Positions 15,369 to 24,797 of a DNA stretch of 64,000 nt are shown in pieces. A program made the position numbers and the translations under genes. A model generated the notes under the pieces. That model worked only from the letters and a program-made list of their open reading frames with translations. It was not told the DNA's origin and ran no database searches. Source of the DNA: Candidatus Avedoeria danica (GTDB lineage: Bacteria; Chloroflexota; Anaerolineae; Epilineales; Epilineaceae). Every line of letters starts with the position of its first letter. Positions within the stretch are counted from its first letter, which is position 1. The DNA lies in contig JADJCV010000004.1 of assembly GCA_016703025.1 (NCBI GenBank), positions 2,049,501-2,113,500 of the forward strand. Reading direction: 5' to 3'.

Positions 15369-16200
15369 TGACCGCAAGGCGCGTCGTGCACTGCCGATGG
15401 ACCATCGCCACGAGCAGCGCCAGACCCGCCAGCCACGCCAGTTGGATGCCGAAGAGCCGGACGAACAGGGCGGGGTCGGGCGACACGAACAACCGCGCCG
15501 GCGCCCACGTGGTGTAGGCGAACGGCAACGCCTCGGCCACCCGGCGAAACCCATCGGGCAGAAAGTCGAGCGGGAGCAGCACACCGCCCAAGACGAGGAT
15601 CAATTTGGAGTAGATCCACTCGAACGCCGCGACATCCTCGATGACGAACGCCATCAGACCGATCAGTGTGGCCATGCAGAAGTCGATCAGCCAGCCCGCG
15701 ATCACCGCCACGAGCGCCAGCGGCCACCCGAGCATCGATGGCGGCGGCCCAATCATCACGGCCACCAGCGCGCCGCCGAGGAGCACCGTCACCCACCCGC
15801 GCACCAACGCATCGCCCACCGTGACGGCCGCCTGGTAGCCCAGAAAGTTGTAGGGCTTCGACAGCTGATACGCCACCGACCCGTCGCGCACCGCCAGCGC
15901 GATCGCCGTGGCCACACGCGGCTTGGAGAGCGTGATGGACTCGGCCAGCACGAGGTACCACAGCGTGTCGTTCAGCGTCAGGCCGCGCACCGACGCCTGG
16001 CCGGTGGTGGCGTACGTCGAGCGCCACAAGTGGATGAACACCCACATGAAGATGACGATCGTCAGCGAGCGCATGACGAGGTCGGCCGGATAGGCCAAGC
16101 CGTGCGCCAGCTGGGTGCGGACAACGGCGGCGTACTTGGCGGCCGACCGCCGCGCCTGCCTGCCCGCGCCCCGCCGCTCGGCCGCCGCGCCGACGCTCAC
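15358..16200 (-). CDS. ABC-2 type transporter permease, subunit 1 (DUF990-like)
   Basis: A 280-residue membrane protein with six hydrophobic segments. It includes the conserved family region LSKPYNFLGYQAA and a long paired segment FEWIYSKLILVLGGVLLPLDFLP. It begins with GTG at 16200, overlapping the ATPase stop as GTGA, so translation is coupled. The N-terminal 20 residues are basic (RRGAGRQARRSAAKY), in keeping with a cytoplasmic N-terminus. Together with the ATPase and the second permease it forms a complete ABC exporter of the ABC-2 superfamily. The substrate cannot be inferred. Confidence 0.9.
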   Translation of the reverse strand: MSVGAAAERRGAGRQARRSAAKYAAVVRTQLAHGLAYPADLVMRSLTIVIFMWVFIHLWRSTYATTGQASVRGLTLNDTLWYLVLAESITLSKPRVATAIALAVRDGSVAYQLSKPYNFLGYQAAVTVGDALVRGWVTVLLGGALVAVMIGPPPSMLGWPLALVAVIAGWLIDFCMATLIGLMAFVIEDVAAFEWIYSKLILVLGGVLLPLDFLPDGFRRVAEALPFAYTTWAPARLFVSPDPALFVRLFGIQLAWLAGLALLVAMVHRQCTTRLAVNGG

Positions 16201-17258
16201 GGTGCTCCCGCCGGCCCTTCCGGCTCCACCGGCGGCCAGAGGCCATCGGCGGGGCGGATCGCCTCCCCCGCCGCCGCCTGTTCGTAGATCACGCGGATGA
16301 CGTCCTCGAGCGACGGGTCGCTGATCGTGACGTCCTCGACGCCGCCGAGGGCGCCGATGTGCGCCAGCAGCTCCGCCGCCGGCGTGACGGTCGTGTCGAA
16401 TCGCAGCTTGAGCCCGTATCCGCCGCCGCCCACCTTGATGACGTCAGCGCCGGGGATGTCGACATCGCCGGCGATCGGCTCGACGAATCGGACGCCGACG
16501 TCCTTCACGGTCAGGTAGCGCCGCTTGAGCGCGCTCACGCGGTCGTCGTACACGATCTGGCCGTGGTTGACGATGATCACGCGCTTGCACAGCGCCTCGA
16601 TGTCGCCCGCGTCGTGGCTGGTGAGGAGGACGCCGACCCCCTCCTCGGCGTTCATGCGGATGATCATGTCGCGGATGCGCTGCTTGGCCACCGGGTCGAG
16701 GCCGATGGAAGGCTCGTCCAGCAGGATCAACCGCGGCTGGTGCAGGAGCGACGCCGCGACCTCGCAACGCATGCGCTGGCCGAGCGACAGTTTTCGCACG
16801 GGCGTCTCGAGCAGGTGCGTGATCTCGAAGGCCTCGCTCAGCAGGGCGATGCGGCGCTTGACCGTGCGATGGTCCAGCTCGTAGATCTTGCCGAACAACG
16901 CCAACGTGTCGATGGCCGGCAGGTGCGGCCAGAGCTGGGAGCGCTGTCCGAACACCGTGCCGATGTGGTACGCCAGCTTCCGCCGCTCCCGCCACGGCAC
17001 GAACCCGAGCACCTCGGCCGTGCCGGACGTGGGGTACAGGATGCCCGTCAGGATCTTGATCGTCGTCGACTTCCCGGCCCCGTTCGGGCCGATGAACCCC
17101 AGCAGCTCACCCTCGTCCATCCGGAACGACAGCCCCTGCACCGCCTCGACCGTCGTGCGGTCCGGCCGCACCATGGCCTTGAGGCTGCCGGCGAGGCCCG
17201 CCGCCTTGCGCTTGGCGGTGAACGTCTTGCGCAGGTTGTCGACGACGATGGCGGGCAT
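16197..17258 (-). CDS. ABC transporter ATP-binding protein (ABC-2 exporter)
   Basis: A 353-residue ATPase driving the exporter encoded downstream. Walker A is GPNGAGKST, the signature is LSLGQRMRCE, and Walker B is LILLDEPSIGLD, followed by the H-loop LLTSHD. The start MPAIVVDNLRKTF at 17258 has AGGAG 11 bases upstream. After the nucleotide-binding domain (about residues 1-250) there is a C-terminal domain of about 90 residues, as in NatA/CcmA-like exporters of the DUF990 permease group. It is the first gene of a three-gene operon coupled by GTGA and an 11-base overlap. Confidence 0.95.
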   Translation of the reverse strand: MPAIVVDNLRKTFTAKRKAAGLAGSLKAMVRPDRTTVEAVQGLSFRMDEGELLGFIGPNGAGKSTTIKILTGILYPTSGTAEVLGFVPWRERRKLAYHIGTVFGQRSQLWPHLPAIDTLALFGKIYELDHRTVKRRIALLSEAFEITHLLETPVRKLSLGQRMRCEVAASLLHQPRLILLDEPSIGLDPVAKQRIRDMIIRMNAEEGVGVLLTSHDAGDIEALCKRVIIVNHGQIVYDDRVSALKRRYLTVKDVGVRFVEPIAGDVDIPGADVIKVGGGGYGLKLRFDTTVTPAAELLAHIGALGGVEDVTISDPSLEDVIRVIYEQAAAGEAIRPADGLWPPVEPEGPAGAP

Positions 17259-17589
17259 GATCGGGCGGTCTCCTGACTGACCCTGCGGCGACGGACGGGG
17301 ACTGTTGCGGAGAGTAACGCCGCTGCGCCTGGCGGGGATACGCATGACCCGCCGGCCGCCGCAACCCGCCGAGCCCCCACGGCTGCGGATTGACCGCGGG
17401 CCCGATTCGTCGACAATGCCGCGGCGCCGGTCGGACGCTTCAAGGGTCCGCCTGTTCGCGCGCGACCGGCATTCGGTGCGCCGGAGGCCTTTGGGGGGCC
17501 GCAACACCACGCGCTCGCACCGCGACGCTTCTTGGCACATCACCCTGTCGGCGCCGACGGATCCGTGCCCACAGAACGGTTGATGCTCA
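17259..17589. other. Divergent intergenic region (331 bases)
   Basis: Separates the ABC exporter operon (minus) from the Nfn-like gene (plus) and must hold both promoters. TACTCT (minus, 17311-17316) lies 52 bases before the ATPase start and is a weak candidate. I see no clear -10 box for 17590, no repeats and no small gene. Confidence 0.5.
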
Positions 17590-20500
17590 ATGGACCTCAT
17601 CCCCGGCATTCCCGGCTTCGCCTACCCTGACCTGCACGATGCCGCCCGGCTGCGTGACCTCTACGACGTCTTCATGGCCGAGTTGCGCGCCGTCGACCCC
17701 GCCTTGGCCGACCGCTACGACGCCTGGCGCGCCGCCCCCGACGCCCTCGGCCCGATCGACGCCTCGGCCATCCTCACCGCAACGGCGCCGCACGTCTCGG
17801 CATTCGTGGCGCGCCTGTTCGGCATCGACGACGAGCGCGCGCTCCTGCGGGCCGGGATCCGTGCGCACGACCCCGTCTTCCGCTTCAAGATCGATCTCGT
17901 GCGCCGGCGCGCGCTCGCCCGCGGCAAGGCGGGCGTCACGCCCGAAGCCGCCGCCGCGACCGCCGCGGCGGCGGAAGCTGACCTTTCGACGCTGCACGCC
18001 GACCCGCGCTGGCCGTTCGCCCCGCGGCCCGACGCGGCACCGGCGACGCCTTCGGACCCGCCGCTGCCTGCGCGTCCGGCCGACACGGCGAACGTCGTTG
18101 ACCGCCACGATCGCCGTTCCGACGACCTCGAAGCGCAAACCGCCCGCCTGGCGTGCGTGCTCCTGGACGCCGAAGCCCACGCCAAGGCCAGCGGCCCCGC
18201 GGCGCCCCTGCCCGAGCCCGCCCGTGGCGTCGTGGCCGCGTTGCGCGACGCCCTCGGCATCGGCGATCGCGACGGCGTCGATGACGGCGTCGGCGCCGAC
18301 GATGCGGCCGTCGTCGCCCGCGTCATCGCCCACCTGGCCGCCTGGTGCGCCGCACGGGTCCACGACCCGGTCGGGCATCCCGAGACCGCGGGCTGGGTCA
18401 GCTTCCGCGCGCCCGAGCCCACCGACTACGACGCGCTCGTGAGGATCGAACGCCCGCGGGCCGATGTGCCCGAGGTCATCGAGGGGCCGCACGCCGCGTG
18501 GCGCCGGCGCGACGGGTTCGCGCTGACGGATCAGCGCATGGATCAGCGCGAGGTGCTCGCCGAGGTGCACTACTGCATCTACTGCCACGAGCGCGACAAG
18601 GACTCGTGCTCCAAGGGCCTCCACACGCCGGACGGCGCCTACAAGACCAACCCGCTCGGCATCGTCCTCGACGGTTGCCCGCTGGACGAGAAGATCTCCG
18701 AGGCCCACGTCCTCATGCGCGACGGCGATCCGCTGGGCGCGCTGGCGCTCGTGATGGTGGACAACCCGATGTGCCCGGGCACCGGCCACCGGATCTGCAA
18801 CAACTGCATGAAGGGCTGCATCTACCAGACCCAGGACCCGGTCAACATCCCGCAGATCGAGACCGGCGCCCTGACCGATGTCCTGCGCCTGCCGTGGGGC
18901 GTCGAGATCTACGGCTTCCTCACGCGCTGGAACCCGCTCAACGTCCGCCGCCCCTATCCCTTGCCCTACCGGGGCCGCAACGTCCTGGTCGTCGGCCTTG
19001 GGCCGGCCGGCTACACGCTGGCGCACCACCTCCTCAACGAGGGCTTCGGCGTCGTCGGCATCGACGGCTTGAAGATCGAGCCGTTGGACGCGAAGTGGGT
19101 CGGCGAGGCTGACGCGGGCGTGGCGCCGCGGCCGATCGAGTCGTGGGACACCCTTTACCGTTCGCTCGACGAGCGCATCCTGGAAGGCTTCGGCGGGGTG
19201 TCCGAATACGGCATCACGGTCCGCTGGGACAAGAACTTCCTGACGCTCCTCCACCTGACCCTGGCGCGCCGCACCGCGTTCCGCATCTTCGACGGCGTGC
19301 GCTTCGGCGGCACGCTGACCGCCGAGGACGCCTGGGGTCTCGGCTTCGACCACATCGCCGTCGCTGCCGGCGCCGGCAAGCCGACGGTCATCGAGATGCG
19401 CAACAACCTGTCGCGCGGGATCCGCAAGGCCAGCGACTTCCTCATGGCCCTCCAGCTCACCGGCGCCGCCAAGCGCGATTCGCTGGCCAACCTGCAGGTG
19501 CGCCTGCCGGCCGTCGTCATCGGCGGCGGCCTGACGGCCGTCGATACGGCCACCGAGCTCATGGCGTACTACCCGGTCCAGGTCGAGAAGATGCTGCTGC
19601 GGGTCGAGGGCATCGCCGCATCGGGCGGGGAAGCACGCGTCTGGGCCCGGATGGACGATGAGGAGCGCGACGTCCTCGAGGAGTTCCTGGCCCACGGCCG
19701 CGCCATCCGCGCCGAGCGCGCCCGCGCCGCCGCCGCCGGCGAGGCGCCGGACTTCACGCCGCTGCTGCGCGCGTGGGGCGGCGTCACATTGGCCTATCGC
19801 AAGAGCCTCGACGACTCGCCGGCCTACCGCCTGAACCACGAAGAGGTGGCCAAGGCGCTCGAAGAGGGCATTCAGATCGCCGAGTGCATGGATCCCGAGG
19901 AGGCCGTCCTGGACGATCACGGCGCGGTGGCGGCGCTGCGGTTCCGCGTGCAGGCCATGGTCGACGGCCGCTGGAAGGCCACGGACCGCACCGTGACGCT
20001 GCCGGCGCGCAGCGTGATGGTGGCCGCCGGCACGTCGCCCAACATCGGCTACGCCAAGGAGCATCCGGGCAGCCTCGGGCTGGACACGCGCGGGCGGTTC
20101 TTCCTGGGCCACCGCGCCGAACGCGCGGCGGACGGCGGCTGGCGGCCGGTGCCCGCGGAGGGCGCCGCCGATGCGTTCTTCACCTCGTACGACCAGGGCG
20201 GGCGGCTGATCTCGTTCTACGGCGACAACCACCCCGTCTTCGCCGGCAACGTCGTCAAGGCGATGGCCTCGGCCAAGTTCGGCTTCCCGCACGTGGCGGC
20301 CCTGTTCGCGGACGATCCGACGCCGAACGGCGGCGCACGGGACGCCCGCGATCCCGCACGCGGCGCACGTCCCGCAACGTCGGCCTCTTCGCCGGCCTCC
20401 TCGCCGACGTCATTGCCGACGCCCTTGCCGGCATCCGCGACGCCATCCGCGCCGATGACGCAAGACGAGTTCGGCGCCTTCGCCATCGGCCTGGCCGACG

Positions 20501-21477
20501 CGCTCACGCCACGGGTCCACGCCGTCAACCGCCTGACGGAAACGATCGTCGAGCTCATCGTGCGCGCGCCGCTGGCGGCGCGGCGCTTCGAGCCGGGGCA
20601 GTTCTATCGACTGCAGAGCTATGAAACCACCAGCCCGCTGGTGAACGGGACGCGGCTGATGATGGAGGGGCTGGCGCTCACCGGCGCCTGGGTGGACAAG
20701 GACGCCGGGCTGCTCTCGCTCATCATCCTGGAGATGGGCGCGTCCAGCCGCCTGTGCGCCCACCTGACGCCGGGCGAGCGCGTCGTCGTCATGGGCCCGA
20801 CCGGCGCGCCGACCGAGATCCCCAACGGGGAGAACGTCCTCCTGGCCGGCGGCGGCCTCGGCAACGCCGTCCTCTTCTCGATCGCCCGGGCGCTGCGCGA
20901 CAACGGCAACCGGGTCGTCTACTTCGGCGGGTACAAGCGCGGCGAGGACCTGTTCAAGCGCGAGGAGATCGAGGCGGCGACCGATCAGGTGATCTGGTCG
21001 ACCGACAGCGGCGAGGCCATCGTCCCGAATCGGGCGCAGGACGTGCATTTCCGCGGCAACATCGTGCAGGCGATCCTGGCGTACGGCGAGGGCCGCTTCG
21101 GCGAGCCGTTGGTGCCGCTGCCCACGGTCGACCGCATCATCGCCATCGGCTCCGATCGGATGATGCGCGCCGTCAAGGACGCGCGGCGGGGCGTGCTGGC
21201 GCCGCATCTGGCCAAGGACCCCGTGGCGATCGGGAGCATCAACTCGCCGATGCAGTGCATGATGAAGGAAGTCTGCGCCCAGTGCCTCCAAAAGCACATC
21301 GACCCGGTGACCGGCGCCGAGTCGGTGGTGTTCTCGTGCCTCAACCAGGACCAGCGCCTCGACGAGGTGGACTTCGATCACCTGGCGGCCCGGCTGCGGG
21401 CCAACACCGTGCAGGAGAAACTGGCGAACCTTTGGCTCGATCACGTGCTGGCGCACGAGACTGGACCCGTACGATGA
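17590..21477 (+). CDS. GltD-PyrK (NfnAB-like) fusion: FAD/NAD(P) oxidoreductase with electron-transfer module
   Basis: A 1295-residue cytoplasmic flavoprotein. Residues 1-300 are mainly helical and unrecognised. At about 315-400, the two cysteine groups CIYCHERDKDSC and CPGTGHRICNNCMKGC resemble the iron-sulfur part of glutamate synthase small subunits. From about 458, NVLVVGLGPAGYTLA starts a GltD-type FAD/NAD(P) domain, with the second Rossmann motif VVIGGGLTAVDTATE near 640. After a Pro/Ser/Ala linker (about 915-955), residues 957-1295 form a PyrK/ferredoxin-reductase-like module: EPGQFYRLQ, LLAGGGLGNAVL and a C-terminal cysteine cluster (CMMKEVCAQC...C) for a [2Fe-2S] centre. This is the NfnL plus NfnS composition in one chain, suggesting NAD(P)H/ferredoxin electron transfer. 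The partner is unknown. The stop overlaps metG. Confidence 0.85.
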   Translation: MDLIPGIPGFAYPDLHDAARLRDLYDVFMAELRAVDPALADRYDAWRAAPDALGPIDASAILTATAPHVSAFVARLFGIDDERALLRAGIRAHDPVFRFKIDLVRRRALARGKAGVTPEAAAATAAAAEADLSTLHADPRWPFAPRPDAAPATPSDPPLPARPADTANVVDRHDRRSDDLEAQTARLACVLLDAEAHAKASGPAAPLPEPARGVVAALRDALGIGDRDGVDDGVGADDAAVVARVIAHLAAWCAARVHDPVGHPETAGWVSFRAPEPTDYDALVRIERPRADVPEVIEGPHAAWRRRDGFALTDQRMDQREVLAEVHYCIYCHERDKDSCSKGLHTPDGAYKTNPLGIVLDGCPLDEKISEAHVLMRDGDPLGALALVMVDNPMCPGTGHRICNNCMKGCIYQTQDPVNIPQIETGALTDVLRLPWGVEIYGFLTRWNPLNVRRPYPLPYRGRNVLVVGLGPAGYTLAHHLLNEGFGVVGIDGLKIEPLDAKWVGEADAGVAPRPIESWDTLYRSLDERILEGFGGVSEYGITVRWDKNFLTLLHLTLARRTAFRIFDGVRFGGTLTAEDAWGLGFDHIAVAAGAGKPTVIEMRNNLSRGIRKASDFLMALQLTGAAKRDSLANLQVRLPAVVIGGGLTAVDTATELMAYYPVQVEKMLLRVEGIAASGGEARVWARMDDEERDVLEEFLAHGRAIRAERARAAAAGEAPDFTPLLRAWGGVTLAYRKSLDDSPAYRLNHEEVAKALEEGIQIAECMDPEEAVLDDHGAVAALRFRVQAMVDGRWKATDRTVTLPARSVMVAAGTSPNIGYAKEHPGSLGLDTRGRFFLGHRAERAADGGWRPVPAEGAADAFFTSYDQGGRLISFYGDNHPVFAGNVVKAMASAKFGFPHVAALFADDPTPNGGARDARDPARGARPATSASSPASSPTSLPTPLPASATPSAPMTQDEFGAFAIGLADALTPRVHAVNRLTETIVELIVRAPLAARRFEPGQFYRLQSYETTSPLVNGTRLMMEGLALTGAWVDKDAGLLSLIILEMGASSRLCAHLTPGERVVVMGPTGAPTEIPNGENVLLAGGGLGNAVLFSIARALRDNGNRVVYFGGYKRGEDLFKREEIEAATDQVIWSTDSGEAIVPNRAQDVHFRGNIVQAILAYGEGRFGEPLVPLPTVDRIIAIGSDRMMRAVKDARRGVLAPHLAKDPVAIGSINSPMQCMMKEVCAQCLQKHIDPVTGAESVVFSCLNQDQRLDEVDFDHLAARLRANTVQEKLANLWLDHVLAHETGPVR

Positions 21478-23084
21478 GCGAACGCGACGCCACCCCCTAC
21501 TACATCACCACCGCCATCCCGTTTGTCAACGGGCGCCCGCACATGGGCCATGCGCTCGAGTACATCCTGACCGACAGCTACGCGCGTTTCCAGCGGCTCC
21601 ACGGGCGTGACGTCCGGTTCCAGACGGGCTCGGACGAGAACAGCCTGAAGAACGTGCAGGCGGCCGAGAAGGAGGGCATCCCGACGACCGCGCTCGTCGC
21701 CCGGAACGCCCAGTACTTCGTCGACCTGCGAGAGGCGCTCGACCTGTCGTTCGACGACTTCATCCGCACGAGCGCCGAGGCGCGCCACGCCGAGGGCGCG
21801 CGCAAGCTCTGGCTGGCGTGCGCCGCACGGGGCGACTTCTATCGCAAGACGTATGAGGGACTGTACTGCGTCGGCTGCGAGCAGTACTACGCGCCCGACG
21901 AACTCGTCGACGGCCGCTGCCCCGAGCACGGCACGGTGCCGGATCGGGTGGAGGAAGAGAACTGGTTCTTCCGGCTCTCCAACTACCAGGCCGAGCTCGA
22001 GCGGCTGATCGACTCGGACGCGCTACGCGTCTGGCCCCCGACGCGCAAGAACGAGGTGCTGAGCTTCATCCGCGGCGGCTTGGCGGACTTCAGCGTCTCG
22101 CGCTCCGAAGCGCGCGCCAAGGGCTGGGGCATCCGCGTGCCCGACGACCCCGGCCAGGTCATGTACGTCTGGGTCGACGCGCTATCGAACTACATCACCG
22201 CGCTCGATTACGCCGGCGAGGGCGCGACGTATCGGCGCTACTGGACCGAGTGTCCGGACCGCGTCCATGTCATCGGCAAGGGGATCATCCGCTTCCACGC
22301 GGTCTACTGGCCGGCGCTGCTCCTCTCGGCCGGCGTGCCGCTCCCGACGGAGATCTTCGTCCACGGCTACGTCACGACCGGCGGCAGCAAGATGTCGAAG
22401 TCGCTCGGCAACGTCCTCGACCCCGTCGCGCTGGCCGCCGAACATGGCATCGATGCGCTCCGCTACATGCTGCTGCGCCACATCCGCTCGACCGAGGACG
22501 GCGACTTCACGCTGGAGCGCTTCGTCGCCGCCCACAACGCCGACCTGGCCGACCAGCTCGGCAACCTGCTCCGCCGCACGACGAACATGACGAACCGCTA
22601 CTTCGGCGGCCTCGTGCCAACGCCCGTCGACGGCGTGCTGGCGGACGAAGCCGCGCCGCTCCTCGAATCGGCATCGATCCTCGGCGACCGCGTGGCCGCC
22701 GCGATGGCCGACTACCTGAACCACGACGCCCTCGAGGCGATCTGGGCGGTCCTGGCCGAGGCGAACCGCTTCCTCGTCGTCGTCGAGCCCTGGCAGCTCG
22801 CCAAGGGGCGTGCCGATCCGGCCATCGAGGCGCGCCTGGCGACGTGCCTGTACGACGTGGCAGAAGCGCTGCGCCTCGTGGCGTTCACGCTGCAGCCGTT
22901 CCTGCCGGCGACGGCGGACGGCGTTGCCCGCCAGCTCGGCCTGCGCGATGCGGGCGGCGGGCTGTCGTGGGAGGAGGGCACGCGCTGGGGGGTGCTCGCG
23001 CCGGGCACGGCCGTGGCCGAGGGCGGCGTGCTGTTCCCGAAGCTGGAGATGCCGGTGGCGATCGACGAGGACATGCCCGCCTAA
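21474..23084 (+). CDS. metG: Methionyl-tRNA synthetase
   Basis: A 536-residue class I aminoacyl-tRNA synthetase that charges tRNA-Met in the cytoplasm. The HIGH motif appears as HMGH at residues 23-26 and KMSKS at 306-310. A zinc-knuckle insertion CVGCEQYY...CPEHG is present near residues 126-150. The anticodon-binding helices begin with NLLRRTTNMTNRYF. No C-terminal tRNA-binding (EMAP-like) domain is present, so this is the short bacterial form. The ATG at 21474 overlaps the upstream stop as ATGA, so it is coupled to the Nfn-like fusion gene, an unusual partner. Confidence 0.97.
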   Translation: MSERDATPYYITTAIPFVNGRPHMGHALEYILTDSYARFQRLHGRDVRFQTGSDENSLKNVQAAEKEGIPTTALVARNAQYFVDLREALDLSFDDFIRTSAEARHAEGARKLWLACAARGDFYRKTYEGLYCVGCEQYYAPDELVDGRCPEHGTVPDRVEEENWFFRLSNYQAELERLIDSDALRVWPPTRKNEVLSFIRGGLADFSVSRSEARAKGWGIRVPDDPGQVMYVWVDALSNYITALDYAGEGATYRRYWTECPDRVHVIGKGIIRFHAVYWPALLLSAGVPLPTEIFVHGYVTTGGSKMSKSLGNVLDPVALAAEHGIDALRYMLLRHIRSTEDGDFTLERFVAAHNADLADQLGNLLRRTTNMTNRYFGGLVPTPVDGVLADEAAPLLESASILGDRVAAAMADYLNHDALEAIWAVLAEANRFLVVVEPWQLAKGRADPAIEARLATCLYDVAEALRLVAFTLQPFLPATADGVARQLGLRDAGGGLSWEEGTRWGVLAPGTAVAEGGVLFPKLEMPVAIDEDMPA

Positions 23085-23164
23085 TCATCGCCAATGCCGC
23101 TTGCCGTTCGACGCCCCTAAAGTTGACGCCCATGGCGCGCAGCAAGCAGCGCCCCTACAACTGA

Positions 23165-23194
23165 TTGGACGATGTAGATCATCCGTTCTATGAT
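23165..23194 (+). promoter_or_regulatory. Sigma70-type promoter
   Basis: TTGGAC (23165-23170) and TATGAT (23189-23194) with an 18-base spacer. The -10 box lies 39 bases before the GTG start at 23234. Confidence 0.6.
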
Positions 23195-23233
23195 TGCGGC
23201 CTCGATTCGCTACCGCTCCTAGGAGGTCCGCCC

Positions 23234-23641
23234 GTGCCCCGGATCGATTGGCGTCATGCCGTCACGTGGTCGTTGCTCGGCCTCGTCAGCGCCGTGCTCT
23301 TCACGTTCACGACGCTGAACCCGCAGCCATGGGAGATCGTCGGCTGGCTGGTGATCTACGTCGCGTGGTATCTCGCGCTCATACGCCGCCGACCTGAAGC
23401 GCCGGTGGCACAAAGCCTGGCGACATCGCTGCTCTCGGGCGTCTGGGTGGCGGTCGTCCAGAACGCGTTCTTCGGCACGTACATCGCCAATCACCCCGAG
23501 TACCAGGCGGAGTACGACAAGCTGGGCAGCGACGTCATCCGGGCCGCGCTCATCGCCGGCACCGCCTTCGGCTTCGGCCTCGTCCTCGGCGGGATCCTGG
23601 GTCTGATCGTGCGGTGGCGGCTGCGCAGCACGGCGCCGTAG
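23234..23641 (+). CDS. Small integral membrane protein
   Basis: A 135-residue membrane protein of unknown function. The GTG at 23234 is chosen because a perfect AGGAGG (23221-23226) stands 7 bases upstream. Three to four hydrophobic segments are visible (about residues 10-30, 33-48, 62-80 and 105-127), with basic residues (RRRP, RWRLR) on the predicted inner side. No family motif is recognised. It has its own promoter and no operon partner. Confidence 0.75.
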   Translation: MPRIDWRHAVTWSLLGLVSAVLFTFTTLNPQPWEIVGWLVIYVAWYLALIRRRPEAPVAQSLATSLLSGVWVAVVQNAFFGTYIANHPEYQAEYDKLGSDVIRAALIAGTAFGFGLVLGGILGLIVRWRLRSTAP

Positions 23642-23702
23642 CGTCCGCCGCCCGAAGTGGCGGCGGCGTGGGAGTTGAATTGGGCGTTGGCTCGGGCGGC
23701 GA

Positions 23703-24368
23703 CTACGGCCATCCACCAATCCGGTCGAGGATGCCGCTCTTCTCGTCGATCTTGCGCTCGATCGCGTGCAATCCGCCCGGGGCTTCGTAGTAGTCGATGA
23801 CGGACTTCGTGAACGCCCCGATCCGAACCGTGACGATCGTCGTGGGCACGTCGGTGATCGAGGACGTCAGCACGTCAACCGTCCCATCGTCGTTCACGGT
23901 GATGGTCGGCTTGGAATCGTAGCGGTCGCGCATCGCGAAGAAGTCGTTCTCGAAGATGGACTTCAGGAGATCCTCGACCGCCTCGCCGTCGATCTGCGCC
24001 TCATGCGGTCCCTTCACTTCTACGTTGGCAATGCCATTGAAAGCGACATGGCCCTCACCGCTGACGGTTACCGTGTATTCGGGGCAGAAGCCGAAGCATG
24101 GCGAGCGCTCCATCTGGATCGTGACATCCTTGAGATGAAACGCGTTGGGAGGAGCAGGGTTCGTCTCGGTTGGTGTGGCCACTGGGCCTGCCGTCGCCAG
24201 TGGCGACTCCACGAGCGGCAGCTCGTTGGGCGTTTCGGACGAAACGGGGACTGCGACTGCCGTGGGATCGGCTCCGTTTCGACATCCAGCGAGCACGAGT
24301 GCGAGCCAAGACGCGCTCCAAAGTGCGAATCGACCGGCGACTGTCATCGCGTTCGAGATTCGATTCAC
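23703..24368 (-). CDS. Lipoprotein with DUF6438-like domain
   Basis: A 221-residue exported lipoprotein. The start is GTG at 24368, overlapping the upstream stop as GTGA. An ATG at 24347 is the alternative. The signal ALWSASWLALVLAGC gives a lipid-bearing Cys near residue 29. A Pro/Thr/Glu-rich linker extends to about 75. The C-terminal domain has RSPCFGFCPEYTVTVSGEG, the hallmark of the DUF6438 family (CFGxCPxY then a glycine-rich strand), whose function is unknown. Base composition is lower in GC than neighbouring genes. It is coupled to the ribbon-helix-helix gene. Confidence 0.8.
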   Translation of the reverse strand: MNRISNAMTVAGRFALWSASWLALVLAGCRNGADPTAVAVPVSSETPNELPLVESPLATAGPVATPTETNPAPPNAFHLKDVTIQMERSPCFGFCPEYTVTVSGEGHVAFNGIANVEVKGPHEAQIDGEAVEDLLKSIFENDFFAMRDRYDSKPTITVNDDGTVDVLTSSITDVPTTIVTVRIGAFTKSVIDYYEAPGGLHAIERKIDEKSGILDRIGGWP

Positions 24369-24664
24369 TCCCAGCCTTCTTCGTCGATCGGGTCCACGAA
24401 GCCGTCAACACGACGTGTGGCTCTGTCGAAGCGTTCGTCCGCCATCTCTCCGAACGCCTCACCCGGTTCGAGCGGCGGTCCAATCCACCGGTGTCCCTCA
24501 AGGACCGGCACGTCCGTCAATCGCTTCTTCGGTCTAGCGTGCGTCACGCCGTACACGCGCAGTGCGTCGCGAATGAGTTGCTCCATCGACCGCCTCCTAG
24601 CGTCAGCCGCCTGCCGAAGATCCTCATACTCCGAATCCGATACGGACACCGCAATATGCTTCAT
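24365..24664 (-). CDS. Ribbon-helix-helix (CopG/antitoxin-like) protein
   Basis: A 99-residue cytoplasmic protein starting MKHIAVSVSDSEYEDLRQAA. It has a strand of alternating residues, then two helices with RRRSMEQLIRDALRVYG, the classic pattern of CopG-type DNA-binding dimers and antitoxins. The C-terminal half (about 50-99) is acidic and probably disordered, like a toxin-binding tail, but no toxin gene is adjacent: the next gene is a lipoprotein. It may be an orphan regulator or the remnant of a toxin-antitoxin pair. The promoter is a consensus type placed so that the mRNA would be leaderless. Confidence 0.75.
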   Translation of the reverse strand: MKHIAVSVSDSEYEDLRQAADARRRSMEQLIRDALRVYGVTHARPKKRLTDVPVLEGHRWIGPPLEPGEAFGEMADERFDRATRRVDGFVDPIDEEGWE

Positions 24665-24670
24665 TCGGTC

Positions 24671-24699
24671 ACGGTAGAGGCCAGGAGTGGCGTTGTCAA
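24671..24699 (-). promoter_or_regulatory. Consensus promoter with leaderless start
   Basis: On the minus strand, TTGACA (24694-24699) and TACCGT (24671-24676) are spaced by exactly 17 bases. Only 6 bases separate the -10 box from the ATG at 24664, and there is no Shine-Dalgarno sequence. Confidence 0.6.
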
Positions 24700-24797
24700 A
24701 CCGGGCGAAAGGACATGATCGCTTGCCCCGCCCGCCGATTCGCCCCACCATCGCCGCCGCCCGGATCCCGCCGCCGCCCGCACCCGTGGAGCCCGCG

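Noticed and set aside
17587..20292. A 901-codon minus-strand open frame opposite the Nfn-like gene
   Set aside because: Composition is typical of an antisense frame and it has no ribosome site; the plus strand carries clear flavoprotein motifs.
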